From Symbiodinium microadriaticum (Eukaryota; Sar; Dinophyceae; Suessiales; Symbiodiniaceae), in NCBI GenBank assembly GCA_001939145.1, contig LSRX01000419.1:123430-187429 (forward strand): a stretch of 64,000 nucleotides of DNA. The letters are read 5' to 3'. Of the stretch, positions 1 to 11,505 are shown piece by piece. The notes beneath the pieces are model-generated. The model saw only the letters and a list, made by a program, of their open reading frames with translations. It ran no database searches and was not told the DNA's origin. Numbering within the stretch: the first letter of the stretch is position 1; every line of letters begins with the position of its first letter. The translations under genes and the position numbers were made by a program.

Positions 1-396
1 AATGATCACTTTTTAATCCTTACTAGGGTTTTATTAGAACAAAATTGTAAAATTTTATCCAACAAGGACCCAGTATTGGGGTTTAGGGTTTAGGTTTTAG
101 GGTTTAGGATCTTGAGCTAGTAGAATTCAGTGACCGGTTGTTTCCAGAACAGGCATGCAGCCCAAATTGCCCTAGCCAAAGCTCGAAGCCCGATACCCAA
201 GCCCTGCAAAAACCTACTCAATTCCCCATAAAACCCCGTGGTCATTCTGACCCTACTACAATCAAAGTAGACGGTGACCGAAAAGCACGATTCTTCTTAT
301 TAGCCTTACACCCCCCCCCCCTCAAAAAATAAAAAATAAACTCCAAACCATAACGCCCCCCCCCCCTCAATTAAAAAAAACACGACACATCCAAAC

Positions 397-467
397 CCTG
401 CAAGCCCTGCTGCCTGGTGCTGGGATCGCAGTTTGCGCAGTGCATCCAGGGAGCTCAGCTGCTGCTC
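397..467 (-). CDS. Exon candidate, coiled-coil-like
   Basis: Internal exon candidate read on the minus strand. An ACAG acceptor precedes position 467 and a GT donor (GG|GTTTGG) follows 397. The frame is open for 23 codons and reads EQQLSSLDALRKLRSQHQ and onward, rich in Leu, Gln and charged residues as in a coiled coil. Telomere-like repeats lie on both sides, so it sits in an intronic setting. The parent gene is not recognised. Confidence 0.35.
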
Positions 468-477
468 CTGTGGGTTT

Positions 478-600
478 AGGGTTCGGGGTCTGGCTAACTC
501 TAGGCTTGGGGTTAGGGCTTAGGGTCAGGTTTAGGGTTTAGGGGTTTAGGGGCTTGGGGTTCAGGCCTTGGGGGTTCAGGGTTTAGGGTTTCTGGCTTGG
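478..600 (+). repeat. Degenerate TTTAGGG array
   Basis: Irregular run of TTTAGGG and variants such as TTCGGGG and GCTTGGGG, just right of the exon candidate ending at 467. It is too degenerate and too internal to be a chromosome end. Confidence 0.7.
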
Positions 601-907
601 GCTTCTGTACGGGTTTCTGCTCTATGGCATGAGGCCTCCCGATCCACTGAGCTGCAATCCCAGCAAGGACGGAACGCCCACAGCCCACCCAAGGAGGAAG
701 ACAGCGACGCGGCGGAAGGAAACTCGTCCTACACCCTTTGGAGGGGTCTCGCTACCCATAAGCTCCTAATAAGTAGTTAAAATTTATTGTTCACATTTAG
801 AATCCTGTAAGGTAATCCCAAAAAGGAGCTACTAAGGAGCCTATGGGTAAACTAAAACCCTTAGCATCTTTCGGACTTCATCGCTTGGGATCGGGATTTG
901 AGTATAG
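592..907 (+). CDS. Two-exon fragment split by a family A MITE
   Basis: Exon 1 (about 592-750) is open and hydrophilic, containing HSPPKEEDSDAAEGNSS, and ends on a codon boundary immediately before GCTACCCATA. The intron would be 751-864 with a GC donor and a TTAG acceptor, and holds the family A element at 753-849. Exon 2 (865-907) continues in the same phase as HLSDFIAWDRDLSI and ends at AG|GT. The start of exon 1 is not fixed because several AG sites are possible. The frame match across the MITE is the main support. Function unknown. Confidence 0.35.
755..848 (+). mobile_element. MITE family A, copy 1
   Basis: Inverted-repeat element with ends CCCATAAGCTCC and GGAGCCTATGGG and an interior resembling AGAATCCTGTAAGGTAATCCC. 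The same roughly 90-bp element recurs at least ten more times in the window. Flanks are TA on both sides. It has no coding capacity, so it would be non-autonomous. Confidence 0.75.
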
Positions 908-1370
908 GTCCTCATCTAAAACCTTGGCCGAGTTTCATCCGAAATTAGTCTGAACCCCACATACCCTAACCCGGAAACTGCAGATGATGTCCCCCCAAAG
1001 CCGTCGAACTTAGAGCTTCGCAGTCGGAACCCACCTAGGGAAGTTGCAGGAACTGAGCGACTCTAGACACTCTTGTACGAAAGTGCTATGTTTAACAAAC
1101 GCCCCTACTACAAACCCTATCGTATACGTAGAATTCTCATGTCGCACCTGCACCCGCCAAAGCGCTCGCATAAGATCCGGGTCATCGTTTGGACTTGCCT
1201 TGGTGAGGAATTTACAAGGCTTTCTACGGGGTGTTATAGGGTTGGTTCTGAGGTTTGAAGCAAACTGCACTGGCCCCAGCACGCTTGTCATCGTCGCTGT
1301 AATACTAATGCCAAGCAATAGCTAGAGCAGCATTAGTAGCAGCCGCAGTCGCAGTAGCGCTAGCAGTAGC
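908..1370. other. No gene recognised
   Basis: Mixed-composition spacer. Short overlapping open frames exist on both strands between 1,010 and 1,325, but none has a recognisable motif or a consistent splice framework. Confidence 0.4.
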
Positions 1371-1563
1371 AGGAGGAGGAGGAGGAGGAGGAGGAGGAGG
1401 AGGAGGAGTGGGAGTAGGAGGAGCAGCAAGGGCAGGAGTAATAGGAGTAGTAGTGGTCGTCGTCGTCGTTGTCGTGGTCGTGGTAGTCGAAGTCGTCGTA
1501 GTAGTAGTAGTAGTAGTGGTAGTGGTAGTGGTAGTGGTAGTGGTAGTGGTAGTGGTAGTGGTA

Positions 1564-1610
<47 letters not shown>

Positions 1611-1635
1611 GGTGGTGGTGGTGGTGGTGGTGGTG

Positions 1636-1724
<89 letters not shown>

Positions 1725-1869
1725 AGTGGTAGTGGTAGTGGTAGTGGTAGTGGTAGTGGTAGTGGTAGTGGTGGTGGTAGTGGTAGTGGTAGTGGTAGTG
1801 GTAGTGGTGGTAGTAGTAGTAGTAGTAGTAGTTGTTGTTGTGGCAGTTGTAGATGCAGATGTAGTAGAT

Positions 1870-1914
<45 letters not shown>

Positions 1915-1917
1915 ATA

Positions 1918-1948
<31 letters not shown>

Positions 1949-1960
1949 TAGGGGTTGTTG
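1370..1960. repeat. Long GGT/AGT/CGT trinucleotide and hexanucleotide array
   Basis: About 590 bp of AGG, then GTAGTG, GTCGTG, GGT and CGT units. Because the period is a multiple of three, long frames stay open on both strands (poly-Val, poly-Thr, alternating His-Tyr or His-Asp). These frames are composition artefacts and not genes. Confidence 0.9.
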
Positions 1961-1984
1961 TTGTTGCTGTGCAGGCTGAAACCG

Positions 1985-3270
1985 TCACTGAAATCTGCCG
2001 CCCATTGCGGCCTGGAGCTGCTCGGTTTTCCCTCGGTGTACAGCATGCACACTTTCCTGCCTGCTCACCTGGAGCCATTGCCGATTCAAATTGTTGGGAG
2101 CGAGTTCGAGGCCAATGTCAAAAATTACTCGCTCTTTACGGATTCCGTGGCCGCACGTAAAGCGTGTACAAAAAGGGACATGGCGCGTCAGAAACGCGGT
2201 AGTTGGGGGACTCCGCTTGCGTGTAGCGCATGGCCCTCGCCCCCGCCCACCAATTCTCTTTGATCCCAGTGTAAGAGCCGCATAATTGTGTCCAACGCTG
2301 GTGGGGGAAGCACGAACAGTGATAGTCATCGGAGGCATCGCTGGGATCTGCAACATCAAGTAAACATGATCATAAATTCCAGTACGTTCGTTCGAGGAAC
2401 GATTTGACCATCCAGCAGGAGACCGTCGTCTTTCGGCTGCATCCCGAGAGGCACATCCTCAGGCGACCAGCAAGCTTTTGTGGAAGTCAAGATACCCCAA
2501 GGGAGATTCTGGCAGAGTGGTCTAATCCGCAATGCATGGGAGATGTCGCGCATACCCGGATCTTGGCGTGCGAGTGTCGAAGTAGCCTATTGCACATATT
2601 TATGACGGTAAAGATTTACACCGGAGAATATGGTTCAATAGTCAAGTTGAACTGTGCATCCCGGAGACGATTGACTGGCTGGTCGTGAATTAGGGGTTCG
2701 ATCAGGGCTTCGCAAGGTATAGCATCGAGTTTTCATCATGTAGAATAAGCGTATACCATACATAATTGTATAGTCGTTCCAGGCCCCGATAATAAACATA
2801 TGCAGAACGTCGCAAATACCAGGGCTGGTGATGTAGCAAGGTATCATGACTGAATGTTTGACAAGAACCCTGACGGGCTGTTCCTTGAGTGGTCGAACCG
2901 AGCCGCCCTCAGCAATAGTCGAAGAGAGCAAGTGATCTGAGTTTTCATTTGGCAAACCTCAAAACCCCCTTTGCCGACATCTTAGATACAAGGACCCTGG
3001 AACCCGATACCACCAACTCTAGACTTCACGCCCCGCTGACTTGCTTTCAAGTTTCTGGCGCTTCGCTCACCTGAGCGGTCACTGAGGAAAAGCTCCGGGG
3101 AACACGGAAGTCCTGTGACCAAAGCCTATGCCTGCGATATTACATAGCATCCCGTTAAATTAATTCGAGTACAGGTCTTTAGCAATGGGACCCCGAACTA
3201 AAGGAAAATGGAGCTTCTGGTTAAGCATATAGAACCAACAAAGGCATCATCAGCCCAAACACACTCGGTT
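1985..3270. other. Spacer, possible unresolved exons near 2,000-2,090
   Basis: GC-richer stretch near 2,000-2,250 that is open in several frames on both strands. One minus reading contains KTEQLQAAMGGRF, but I cannot fix its splice sites. The rest shows no motif or repeat I can name. Confidence 0.3.
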
Positions 3271-3275
3271 TGGTT

Positions 3276-4600
3276 TAGGGTTTAGGGCCCCCTAAACCCT
3301 AAACCCTAAAGCCCAACTCCCTTCCATAGCCAAGACTCTAAACCTTTGGCACTCTCGAGCTTACCTAGTAGCTCAAAACGAACCTACGGGCTTCAACCAT
3401 TGCGCAGTGATTGGCGGTAGCTTGAACTATAATTACTAACTATACACATAGAAGAACTACATGCACTTTAATGAATGTGCAGACACCTGTCTCGCCGTTG
3501 AACCCTAAAAATAACATCCTCCAGTTTATGGGCCTCCAGGCCGCAACTGCAAATATCTGAAGTTTATTTTAAGCTCCTTCAACCCATCGAACTTGAACTG
3601 CATCGGGTCTGTACGCCCCTTTAGCAGCCCAGTCTATAAGACCCGAACCCTACATACGAGTTAATACATAATTCAATTAATTAAATACATGATGGTTAAA
3701 TAAATAAGCAAATAACTAAATATACATATATATATATGTTCATATGTATATATAACCCTGGTTATAAACTCTTCTCACCCACTTCAAGAAATAACCTTAC
3801 GAGAGCACTTCCTAATCCTAAGCCCTAACCCTCAACCCGATTCCTTCCCTAAACCTAAACACTAAATCCCGGTAGTTTCGCACACTGGCCAGGCCTCGTG
3901 TGCTGACTTCGCATCCATCTCAAACAGCGGCTGCTTACCTGAGTTCTAGCCCGGGGGGGAGCCAATCTAAGGGCCTAGGATTAGCTACCATGAAAAGGGT
4001 TTAGGGTTTAGGGCCTCGGATTAGCTACAGGCAGTCACAGTACCATGAAAGAAAAGGTATACAGCAAATGGACATGCTTTCCCTCGTATGGAACCTGGAA
4101 ACTTATATTCAAGCCTTCTAGACCCGAGACGCCCACGAACAAAAAACCCTGCAAAACCATCGAATAACCATATAAATCCTGATCATCCCCTCCAAAGCCC
4201 CTAATCAGAAAGGTAACTTCAACAAAGCTCCTTAAGAACAGCCCAGCTGCAGCAGCCCGCCGGTGACATGGCCAAAGCCATGGGACTGAGCGCTTCCAGC
4301 GTTTTCGTGGGTTCCCAATGACTCCTGGAGCCCTTATCGTCGAGGGTTTAGGGTTTAGGGAATCACTCCCGGAGAGGCACCGATCGGATTGCATAAGAAC
4401 TGCTTGGTCGCAGCCGTGGCGCCGACTACGCCCGGTCCCTGCCGGCGGATGCCAGATACATGAGATGTTTTGCATCAAGGTATTAATGCCTCTGACGTAT
4501 ATACCTTATCTTCATGAACCGTTGAAAACGTCTCACTGGCCTACCTGGGTTCGAGTTTAGTGCAAATAGGGCTTTGGTTATCTGCAAACCGTGTGCTCTA
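3276..4600. other. Spacer with scattered telomere-like units
   Basis: Short TTTAGGG/CCCTAAA pieces occur near 3,276-3,310, 3,825-3,870, 4,000 and 4,345, with an AT-rich TATA microsatellite near 3,720-3,755. The island at 4,250-4,330 is open in two minus-strand frames and could be an exon, but no unique model emerges. Confidence 0.3.
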
Positions 4601-5164
4601 AAGCCGTGCCTAAACCCGCCGCGAACCTCCGTAAGTTAAGCAAGCACTGAACTCAAAACCAAAGCAAAAACAACAACCTAAACCACAACTCGCTTATGGG
4701 CTGGGAAGCCTTGTAGGAGGTGATTTCCTGACTGTTGGTGCAAGCTTGAGTTAAGAAACGCGGCGGGAATTGTTCAGGCCCCTCTCTGAACCCCAAACCA
4801 TAAAACCTCGAACTTCAACTTGAGCCCTTTAAACAACCCTAAGCCCTACCCTAAACCTTAAGCTCTAAACCCTAAAGCCCTATAAACCCAGAAACCCTCG
4901 AACTCTGCAAATCTCTTGTCCGCAACATGCTCTTCTGCTACTTGCACCTATACCGCTGCGCCATCTCAATACCAAGGCCGCTTGGGGAGTTTAGGGGTTC
5001 AGGGCTTGGGGGTTTAGGGTTTAGGGTGTGCTCAGGCCTATGCAAAGTGAAGGCATTTAGAGACGTCATCTACTTAAAAAGTCTCTGCATACTCTCTGTA
5101 AAATAAACCCAAGAAGCCCTACACTCCATTCATCTACTGACTTCCCGATGCTAACGGTGCACCA

Positions 5165-5240
5165 ATCCCTAAACCCTAAACCCTAAAACCTTAAACCCTA
5201 AACCCAAAACCCCTAAACCCCTAAACCCTTAAACCCTAAA
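5165..5240 (-). repeat. CCCTAAA telomere-like array
   Basis: About ten tandem CCCTAAA units with length variants such as CCCTTAAA and CCCCTAAA, in the opposite orientation to the TTTAGGG units at 4,990-5,030. Confidence 0.8.
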
Positions 5241-5351
5241 ATCTGACCATGTTGAGTCCTCAACTTCACTGCTCGGCAGGGCGCTCATTACTTGAGCCCC
5301 TTCTTGGTCTGACACTGCGTGTGCTACGGTGTTTGATATGAGCCCTATATA

Positions 5352-5433
5352 CATTACCCATAATAAGGAATCTACCATAATTCCCATAGCTTAGGGTCCT
5401 TAAGGTAATGCAGGATTTAGATCACCAGCCGTA
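5352..5433 (-). mobile_element. MITE family F, copy 1
   Basis: Reverse-complement relative of the element at 11,825-11,929. It shares ATTACCCATAATAAGGAA, then TTCCCATAG and AGGGTCCTTAAGGTAATG. One terminus ends in AATGCAGGATTT; the other is eroded. Confidence 0.55.
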
Positions 5434-6230
5434 TCCCACCCAGGGCTTGGGGTTTAGGGTTTACCCTCGAGTCTCGACCCTAAACATCCTTAAACCCAGG
5501 CCCCTTTAACGCATGCAGTGACCGGCAAGCTTGAACCTAAGAACTCTGCACTTATTTCAGCTCCCTGAGCCCATTTTTAAGTTTAGGGTTTTTAGGGCTT
5601 CAAATTCTGAACTCTCATGCCCAGAACACTTGAGCCTGCAAGTCCCATGTAAACTGAACCATGTGAACCCGAAGCTCCCAAAACCCTCAACCACACAAGG
5701 CCCCCGAATTTCAAATTCCACCCGAACACAAACCCCCAAACCCTGGCCTTAAACTGCCACAACTCCCAAACACCCAAGCCGTAAGCGTGGCAAGCAGGGC
5801 CACGCGTGAGCACAAGGTCGACATGTGCCTATCTTCAAGGCGGGCAGCGGTTTAGAGCCCTGGAACAGATGGCTTTGTAGCAGATCAGACATGACGTGGT
5901 CAAAGAGCTTATATAGACACAGTTCGAGGCTTGGCATACTCTTTTTGTTTCCAGAAGATTCCGTGATGCAGAAAGCTTGGGCCTTTATCAGGGTTCTGTA
6001 CATGAGTCCGAATATTCTGGGGAGTATATAGGTACCGGCTGGGTTGCTTAATCAGAGTCCCACATTATACCATCCCTAAATTTAACCCGAAAAGTATACC
6101 GCGGCGACTAGGAGGACCACCGCCAAAGCAGCAGCAACACCAAGCCCGTCTGTCTTGATAACGGTCATACGGACATGTCACAAATAGCTGGAATAACTCT
6201 TCCGCGAGCAAACTAGCCCGGCGGCCGGTA
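5434..6230. other. Spacer, no confident gene
   Basis: Contains short CCCTAAA pieces and open frames on both strands between 5,750 and 6,030. No motif, splice pair or repeat family distinguishes a coding strand. Confidence 0.3.
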
Positions 6231-6234
6231 TCAA

Positions 6235-6350
6235 ACCCTAAACCCTAAACCCTATACTCTAGACCCCAAACTGCCCTAAACCCTAAAACCCTCACCCCTG
6301 AATCCTAAACCCTAAACCCATAAACCCTAAACCCTATACCCTAAACCCAC
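6235..6350 (-). repeat. CCCTAAA telomere-like array
   Basis: Runs of CCCTAAACCCTAAACC with variants, ending directly at the donor side of the minus-strand exon candidate 6,351-6,422. Confidence 0.8.
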
Positions 6351-6422
6351 GGCGCCTGCAGCATGGCCGGCTGACCCAATGGACGGTAGCGCAGCCTGAG
6401 AAGCCTGCTCTTCGTCCTCATC
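6351..6422 (-). CDS. Exon candidate, acidic and Ala/Gln-rich
   Basis: A 72-nt island of 24 open codons on the minus strand, starting DEDEEQASQAALPSIG. The acceptor is TCTCAG before 6,422 and the donor is GT at 6,350, leading into GTGGGTTTAGGG. CCCTAAA lies to its left and TTTAGGG to its right. The acidic start suggests a surface or linker segment. Parent protein unknown. Confidence 0.45.
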
Positions 6423-6430
6423 CTGAGAAC

Positions 6431-6610
6431 GAGGTTTAGGGTTTAGGGCTTAGGGCTATAAGGGTTTAGGGTTTAAGGTTTAGGGTATAGGGTTTAGGGT
6501 TTATAGGGCTTAGGGCTATAAGGGTTTAGGGTTTAAGGTTTAGGGTATAGGGTTTAGGGTTTATAGGGCTTAGGGCTATAGGTTTTCAGGATTTAGGGTT
6601 TAGGGTTTAC
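6431..6610 (+). repeat. TTTAGGG-derived higher-order repeat
   Basis: Telomere-like units organised into a longer unit of about 73 bp (TTTAGGGCTTAGGGCTATA, then AAGGTTTAGGG and variants), repeated about 2.5 times with near identity. This implies local tandem duplication and not telomerase addition. Confidence 0.7.
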
Positions 6611-6611
6611 C

Positions 6612-6715
6612 TGGACCCCAAAGATCCTACCCTTTTGAGGACTTATATAAAGAAATCATAATAACGAACCCTGAAAAGGAAGGATTTGTAGGGTTAAGGT
6701 AGGGCTGTAAGGCTT
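6612..6715 (-). repeat. Dispersed repeat L, minus-strand copy
   Basis: Reverse complement of the unit duplicated at 11,596-11,770: ACCTGGACCCC, then GATCCTA, ACCCTTTTGAGGACTTA, and GGTAGGGCT at the end. Confidence 0.5.
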
Positions 6716-6719
6716 CTAA

Positions 6720-7780
6720 GGCTTACGGAATGGGGGCTCCGCTTCCAGGATTCAGGGCTTTGCTTTCTCCATGGAGCGGGATCTTGGAATCGGGGGAACA
6801 TGCGGCACGTGGGGCTCGTGACCGCCCCAGTACACTTGTGTTGTAGCCTTGGCTCAGATTGCATCCGGACCATAGAAATTGGAGAGTGAGGGCATGCTTA
6901 AGCCTTACTCAAACACAGGGGCTGACAACTCTTCACATGCTTTGTGGGAGCGGCTCTGTTGTGTGAGTGGCTTGGGTGTTTTTACTGCCCGTGCCACAGG
7001 GGTGACTCCGAACCCCCTTAACCAGGTGATCATTGCTATGAACTGTTTGACCGAGTGGTGTCTGGAGTGTGCCCTGCCGTCTTCTCGTTTCAAACAAAAA
7101 AACATGCGAGAAACAGCATACTAAAACATTGTAACCGTAACCATTGGCACCCACCCATGCGTGTATGTGTGTAGAACTATAAATATATACATATATATAT
7201 ATATATACACACACTCATACATACCTTACCTATCGAAATCCTCACAAGCCCTGTGAAAAGCCTTTCAAACTCCTGATTCTCCCTAACCCAACAAAACTGG
7301 TCAACTGGTCATCTCTTTGTCAACCTTCGGACCTGAGGAAGCCACCAACTACAACCTTCTGCCACGTGTTATGTTGTGATACCTTAATATATGTTGTAAA
7401 TCTACAAATCTACATATACACGTATGTATCTATGCATGTGTACATGTATGTCTGTATGCATACATACATATATATATATATATGTGTATACACATGTAAA
7501 CAAGATGTTATGAGGCACTTGAGCAGAGGGTTGTGGCTTGGGGGCTAGGGCCCTGCTGCCTGGCATTCGTCTGCTTCGGCCAGAGTTTCGTTGTGGCGGC
7601 CCTGCGTTGCATGGCCCAAAGCCCCCCTCACTGATCCGTCACGAGGCCTTAAATTTAGAACAACGACTTGTCTATGGTCTCCAAGGGCTTGTCTAACGCT
7701 TTGACAGGGGGGCCTTGTAGAACGGAGTTTTGAAGTGTATCGCAGCCTGTATGTATATATATATATATATATATTATGTA

Positions 7781-7819
<39 letters not shown>

Positions 7820-7975
7820 ATATATATATATATGCATGTTTCTAGAAAGAGCCTCTGAGGGTAAAATGACATACTAATTGTTCTTCGGCGCAAGCACCGA
7901 GCTCTACTCCTTTGGTTGCGATGGTTTCACATAGGTGCCGGCGGCTGATGTATATTCTCGAACTGTAGAAGCGCT
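6720..7975. other. Spacer with TATA and CTAT microsatellites
   Basis: No supported gene. Simple repeats: TA-rich at 7,170-7,215, TACA/TATG at 7,405-7,495, and TA plus CTAT units at 7,745-7,835. Confidence 0.5.
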
Positions 7976-7977
7976 AG

Positions 7978-8115
7978 TAAACGAGGTAGTAGTATCAGTA
8001 GTAGTCATAGTAATGGTAGTAGTAGTCGTCGTCGTAGTGGTAGTAGTAGCGGTAGGTATAGGTAGAAGTAGTAGTGGTAGTAGTAGCAGGAGTAGTGGTG
8101 GTAGTAGTAGTAGTG

Positions 8116-8166
<51 letters not shown>

Positions 8167-8287
8167 TTAGCAGTAGTAGTAGCAGTAGCAGTAGCAGTAG
8201 CAGTAGCAGTAGCAGTAGCAGTAGCAGTAGCAGTAGCAGTAGCAGTAGCAGTAGCTGTAGTAGTACCAGCAATGGTAGCAGGAGGAG

Positions 8288-8339
<52 letters not shown>

Positions 8340-8423
8340 NAGTAGTAGTAGTAGTAGTAGTACTACTACTACTACTACTACTACTACTAGTAGTAGTAGT
8401 AGTAGTAGTAGCAGCAGCAGGAG

Positions 8424-8456
<33 letters not shown>

Positions 8457-8582
8457 CAGCAGCAGCAGCAGTAGTAGTAGTAGCAGTAGTAGTAGTAGTA
8501 GTAGCAGCAGCAGCAGCAGTCGTCGTCGTGGTCGTCGTCGTCGTCGTCGTCGTCATCGTAGATATTGCTCTTGTTGTGGTTG

Positions 8583-8621
<39 letters not shown>

Positions 8622-8635
8622 GTGTTTTGTTGTTG
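7978..8635. repeat. AGT/AGC trinucleotide array with an inversion and one N
   Basis: About 650 bp of AGT, AGC and CGT triplets. A single N at 8,340 marks an assembly join. At 8,355-8,400 AGT units switch to ACT and back, forming a palindrome. Open frames here (poly-Ser, poly-Val, poly-Thr) are repeat artefacts. Confidence 0.9.
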
Positions 8636-8639
8636 AACG

Positions 8640-9245
8640 CGTGGTAGTAAAGTGCCGCAATAAGAACGGTAGGTTGCAACAGCAGCTGTAGCAGTAGTAA
8701 ACGCAACATCAGTAGTTCTATTCGTATATAGTTTCTGTGTTAGGTTAGCATCGAGCATGTTACAGTCCAGAGACGACTTTCCGGTGCCTGAAATAGTTTG
8801 CACTCCGGGCAACCTTATGTCCAGAAATTTATGTACGACTCCACCATCCTAGAACGTAGACGCCCCAAGAATGAACTCCATAATCAAAGCAGGGTGAAGA
8901 AGGTCCAGGTGAAGCTGCACGAAACGCCATGATGAGACGTCAAGATATCCCAGGACACGGCACCCCAACCATAAACCACCAATGTTCCGCCAAGAGGTCA
9001 TGATGAAGATGGTGGTGGTGAAGCTGATGATGATGCCAGCCCTATTCTTGGTGGTGATGGTAGGGATGATGGTGGTGGTGCAAATGGTGTCGAGCATGAA
9101 AATCGGAGCACTATGGTTGCTGTGACATGCGCGACCTGGCCGATTTTAGAGCTTCGATGACTTTGCTGCCAGCCTTCGTGCTTGATAAGAACTCGGGAAC
9201 ATGATGCCTCCCATCGATAGAGGATGATATCCATCTTATGGTTCA
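8640..9245. other. Spacer, no confident gene
   Basis: Mixed-composition DNA with GATGGTGGTG-type short repeats near 9,005-9,080. No coding strand can be chosen. Confidence 0.3.
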
Positions 9246-9249
9246 TCAG

Positions 9250-9390
9250 TGCCACCATGCAAACATTCGTGGGGGCTCTCACAAATTTCGTTCTGGTGCT
9301 CTCTTCGCTACCACACGGGCAGCCTCAGCGGCCCTTCGTTGGGGCGGCGAGGCAACGGAACGGAGCACCGCTGGGCCGGAGACTGTTGAG
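9250..9390 (+). CDS. Exon candidate, 47 codons
   Basis: Phase-0 exon of exactly 47 open codons between an ATCAG acceptor and a GAG|GTGTAG donor. It begins CHHANIRGGSHKF and ends RSTAGPETVE. The GC content is well above the flanks, and the frame runs into a stop just past the donor, which fits a real exon edge. No domain recognised. Confidence 0.45.
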
Positions 9391-10035
9391 GTGTAGTCCT
9401 GGCTCGCTTTTAGGAGTGCTGTCAGATGCTTTCAAGGGAAGGGTTTGGCGCTTTGGGTTTAGGAGGTTTCCGGTTTTGGGGCTGCTACGGTTGAGGGTTC
9501 TGTCTTGGGTTCTGTCTGGAGTTCTATATGGGATTCGATGAGGGATTCAACAGCGGCGTTGGGTTCTGTAAAGTCTTAGTAGGTGTCCCGGATTTATTGG
9601 CTCTGGGCCTTCCGTCTTCGAGCTCGAGGAAGCAATTTGGATGTGCGGCTTTGGCTTTTGGTGTCGGCAGAGGATGGTTAAAGCATTTTGTGCACTGCCA
9701 CTATGTCCATCACTGTTCTGCTTTCCTGCTCATTTCTGCAGCTGCAGCCGCAGCCGGTGCTGCTCCTACTTATCCATAGCTTCGAGTCCTCGTGCGCATG
9801 CCTCTGCACATCGTCGTCCATATCCTACGTGTTGTAGGTTATTAAGACTCGGTTCAAGCACAGGCTTCCTTGACTTGCTTCGAAGGCAGAGAAGACCCAG
9901 CGCTTACAAACACAAGTCCCGAGCCACCTCCATCCCACGTCTAAAGACCCTAAACACTGGACCCCAAACACTCTCTGAAATCCACTAAACGCTGTTAAAG
10001 CCCAAGCCTTGCCTGAAGCCGAGACCCTAGTCTAG
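9391..10035. other. Spacer with unresolved plus-strand open frames
   Basis: Two overlapping open frames between 9,528 and 9,988 include an Ala-rich stretch near 9,740-9,775. I cannot tell exon from intron here. Confidence 0.25.
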
Positions 10036-10194
10036 ACTCCCACACTAAACCCTAAAATCCCAAAGCCTTGAGCCCTAAACCCTAAGCCCTGAACCCTAAA
10101 CCCTATAGACCCTGAACCTAAACCCTGAACCCTAAACCCTATAAACCCTGAACCTAAACCCGGAATCCTAAACCCTAAACCCTGAACCCTACAC
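10035..10194 (-). repeat. CCCTAAA/CCCTGAA array
   Basis: About 18 degenerate telomere-like units, including alternating CCCTGAACCCTAAA forms, ending at the donor side of the exon candidate at 10,195. Confidence 0.75.
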
Positions 10195-10280
10195 CCTGAA
10201 GTCGGTCCGGCTGCGGCGCATCGTCGTCGAAGTGGATGAACGTGTTCTTAACCGGAGGGGGCTCAAAGACCTCCACAAAG
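10195..10280 (-). CDS. Exon candidate with VKNTFIHFD motif
   Basis: The minus-strand frame reads SFVEVFEPPPVKNTFIHF and then DDDAPQPDRLQ. The acceptor is AGCAG before 10,280 and the donor GG|GTGTAGGG follows 10,195. From memory, VKNTFIHF-type strings recur in predicted dinoflagellate proteins; I cannot name a family. CCCTAAA lies on the left and TTTAGGG on the right. Confidence 0.5.
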
Positions 10281-10762
10281 CTGCTTGGTAGGCTTTATAT
10301 TGGCTCAGGGGCCTAGGGTTTAGGGTGTTTAGAGCCGAGAGAATCCACATGCATCAACGACTCTAGGGCTGGGGGTCGAAGAGGGCTGTTTTTTTTCTTT
10401 TACGTTTTGGGCTTCTGGCCCATGGTCGAAAGCATTAAGGTGTAGTGCTAAACCCCAAACCCTAAGCCCTAGACCCTAGTGGGGCTTAGGATTTCGGCTC
10501 CATGGTGAGTTTTTTGAGTCCGACTTCGAATGGTGCTTGTGGAGCCTTGGCTGATGATCCGTGTGATGGAGGCGTGCACGAGTTAGCTCACGTTCTGTAC
10601 ATTTGCATACACTTCATTCATCTTCCAGATCAGAACAGGACAGAACGCACTTCCCACTCAAAGCACCGCGTGTTGCACTAGTTCTGAGTTATAGGTGAAC
10701 CAGACCGGCATACCAAACGCAAAACCAAGGAAAGTGCAACGAAAATGATCATCACCATCCCT

Positions 10763-10941
10763 AGGGGCTCCAGTTACCTAAATAGTAGGTTACTAACCAT
10801 AGGCTCCGAAGTAGTTCCTTTTTAGGGTTCATATTTAGAATCCTATAAGGTGTTCCCAAAGAGGAACTACTAAGGAGCCTATGGGTACTAACCATATATG
10901 ATGTACCCCGGGTAACCTACTCTTTAAGTAACTGGAGCCCT
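10763..10941 (+). mobile_element. MITE family B, copy 1, interrupted by family A
   Basis: Inverted-repeat element with ends GGGCTCCAGTTACCTAA and TTAAGTAACTGGAGCCC. The uninterrupted relative is at 52,501-52,585. This copy is split by a family A element at 10,797-10,885. Confidence 0.75.
10797..10885 (+). mobile_element. MITE family A, copy 2, nested in family B
   Basis: Complete family A element inside family B. The 10-bp string TACTAACCAT occurs at 10,791-10,800 and again at 10,886-10,895. The last bases of the left copy coincide with the element terminus, so the true target duplication is 6 to 10 bp. Confidence 0.75.
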
Positions 10942-10985
10942 GGGGCAAGAGCTTCGGAGCACGCATGCAAAGCTTCCCAAATCTA

Positions 10986-11075
10986 CCCATAGGCTCCTTA
11001 GTAGTTTCTTTTTGGGGTTACCTTATAGGATTCTACATATGAACCACAAAAAGGAACTACTTAGGAGCCCATGGG
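10986..11075 (+). mobile_element. MITE family A, copy 3
   Basis: Ends CCCATAGGCTCCTTAGTAG and CTACTTAGGAGCCCATGGG with TA flanks; the interior has GGGGTTACCTTATAGGATTC. Confidence 0.75.
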
Positions 11076-11505
11076 TAAAGGCAACTCCAAGCTTGTGAAC
11101 AACAGGCACGCTTCAGACACGTTACACATCAAAAACAGCCTGCCACCCTCGCACGCACCCTGCAGACACATGCCAACAAAAACAAGCACAAACATAAGCG
11201 AAAAACGGGCGCGCAATGCACCAAGCAAGCAACACAGAAAACGAGTCATTACACTTGCGCGCAAACACAACTCAAACAAAAAAGCGCAATTGCAGCACAC
11301 AACTGAAGGCACAGAAGCGAAGATGAAAGCAATAATCCCAGGCTGATGCTGCCAGCATGAGCAACAGAATGGGAAGACCTCCTGCAATCAACACTGCCAC
11401 TCGCCGTGGCCATCATCATCAACTATTCCGACCTCTCTCATACATAGCCTAACCTTAAACCCTAAACCCCAAACCTTAAACACTTCTACCATCCGAAACA
11501 AAGCG

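Noticed and set aside
1-115. Chromosome end at the window start
   Set aside because: Only a few TTTAGGG units are present, and similar arrays occur throughout in both orientations, so they are internal.
1305-2160. Long open frames encoding poly-Thr, poly-Val or Tyr/His/Asp repeats
   Set aside because: They lie in a triplet microsatellite that keeps three or more frames open on both strands at once; no flanking coding signal.
7904-8812. Poly-Leu, poly-Ser and Cys-rich open frames
   Set aside because: Same microsatellite artefact, also crossing an assembly N.
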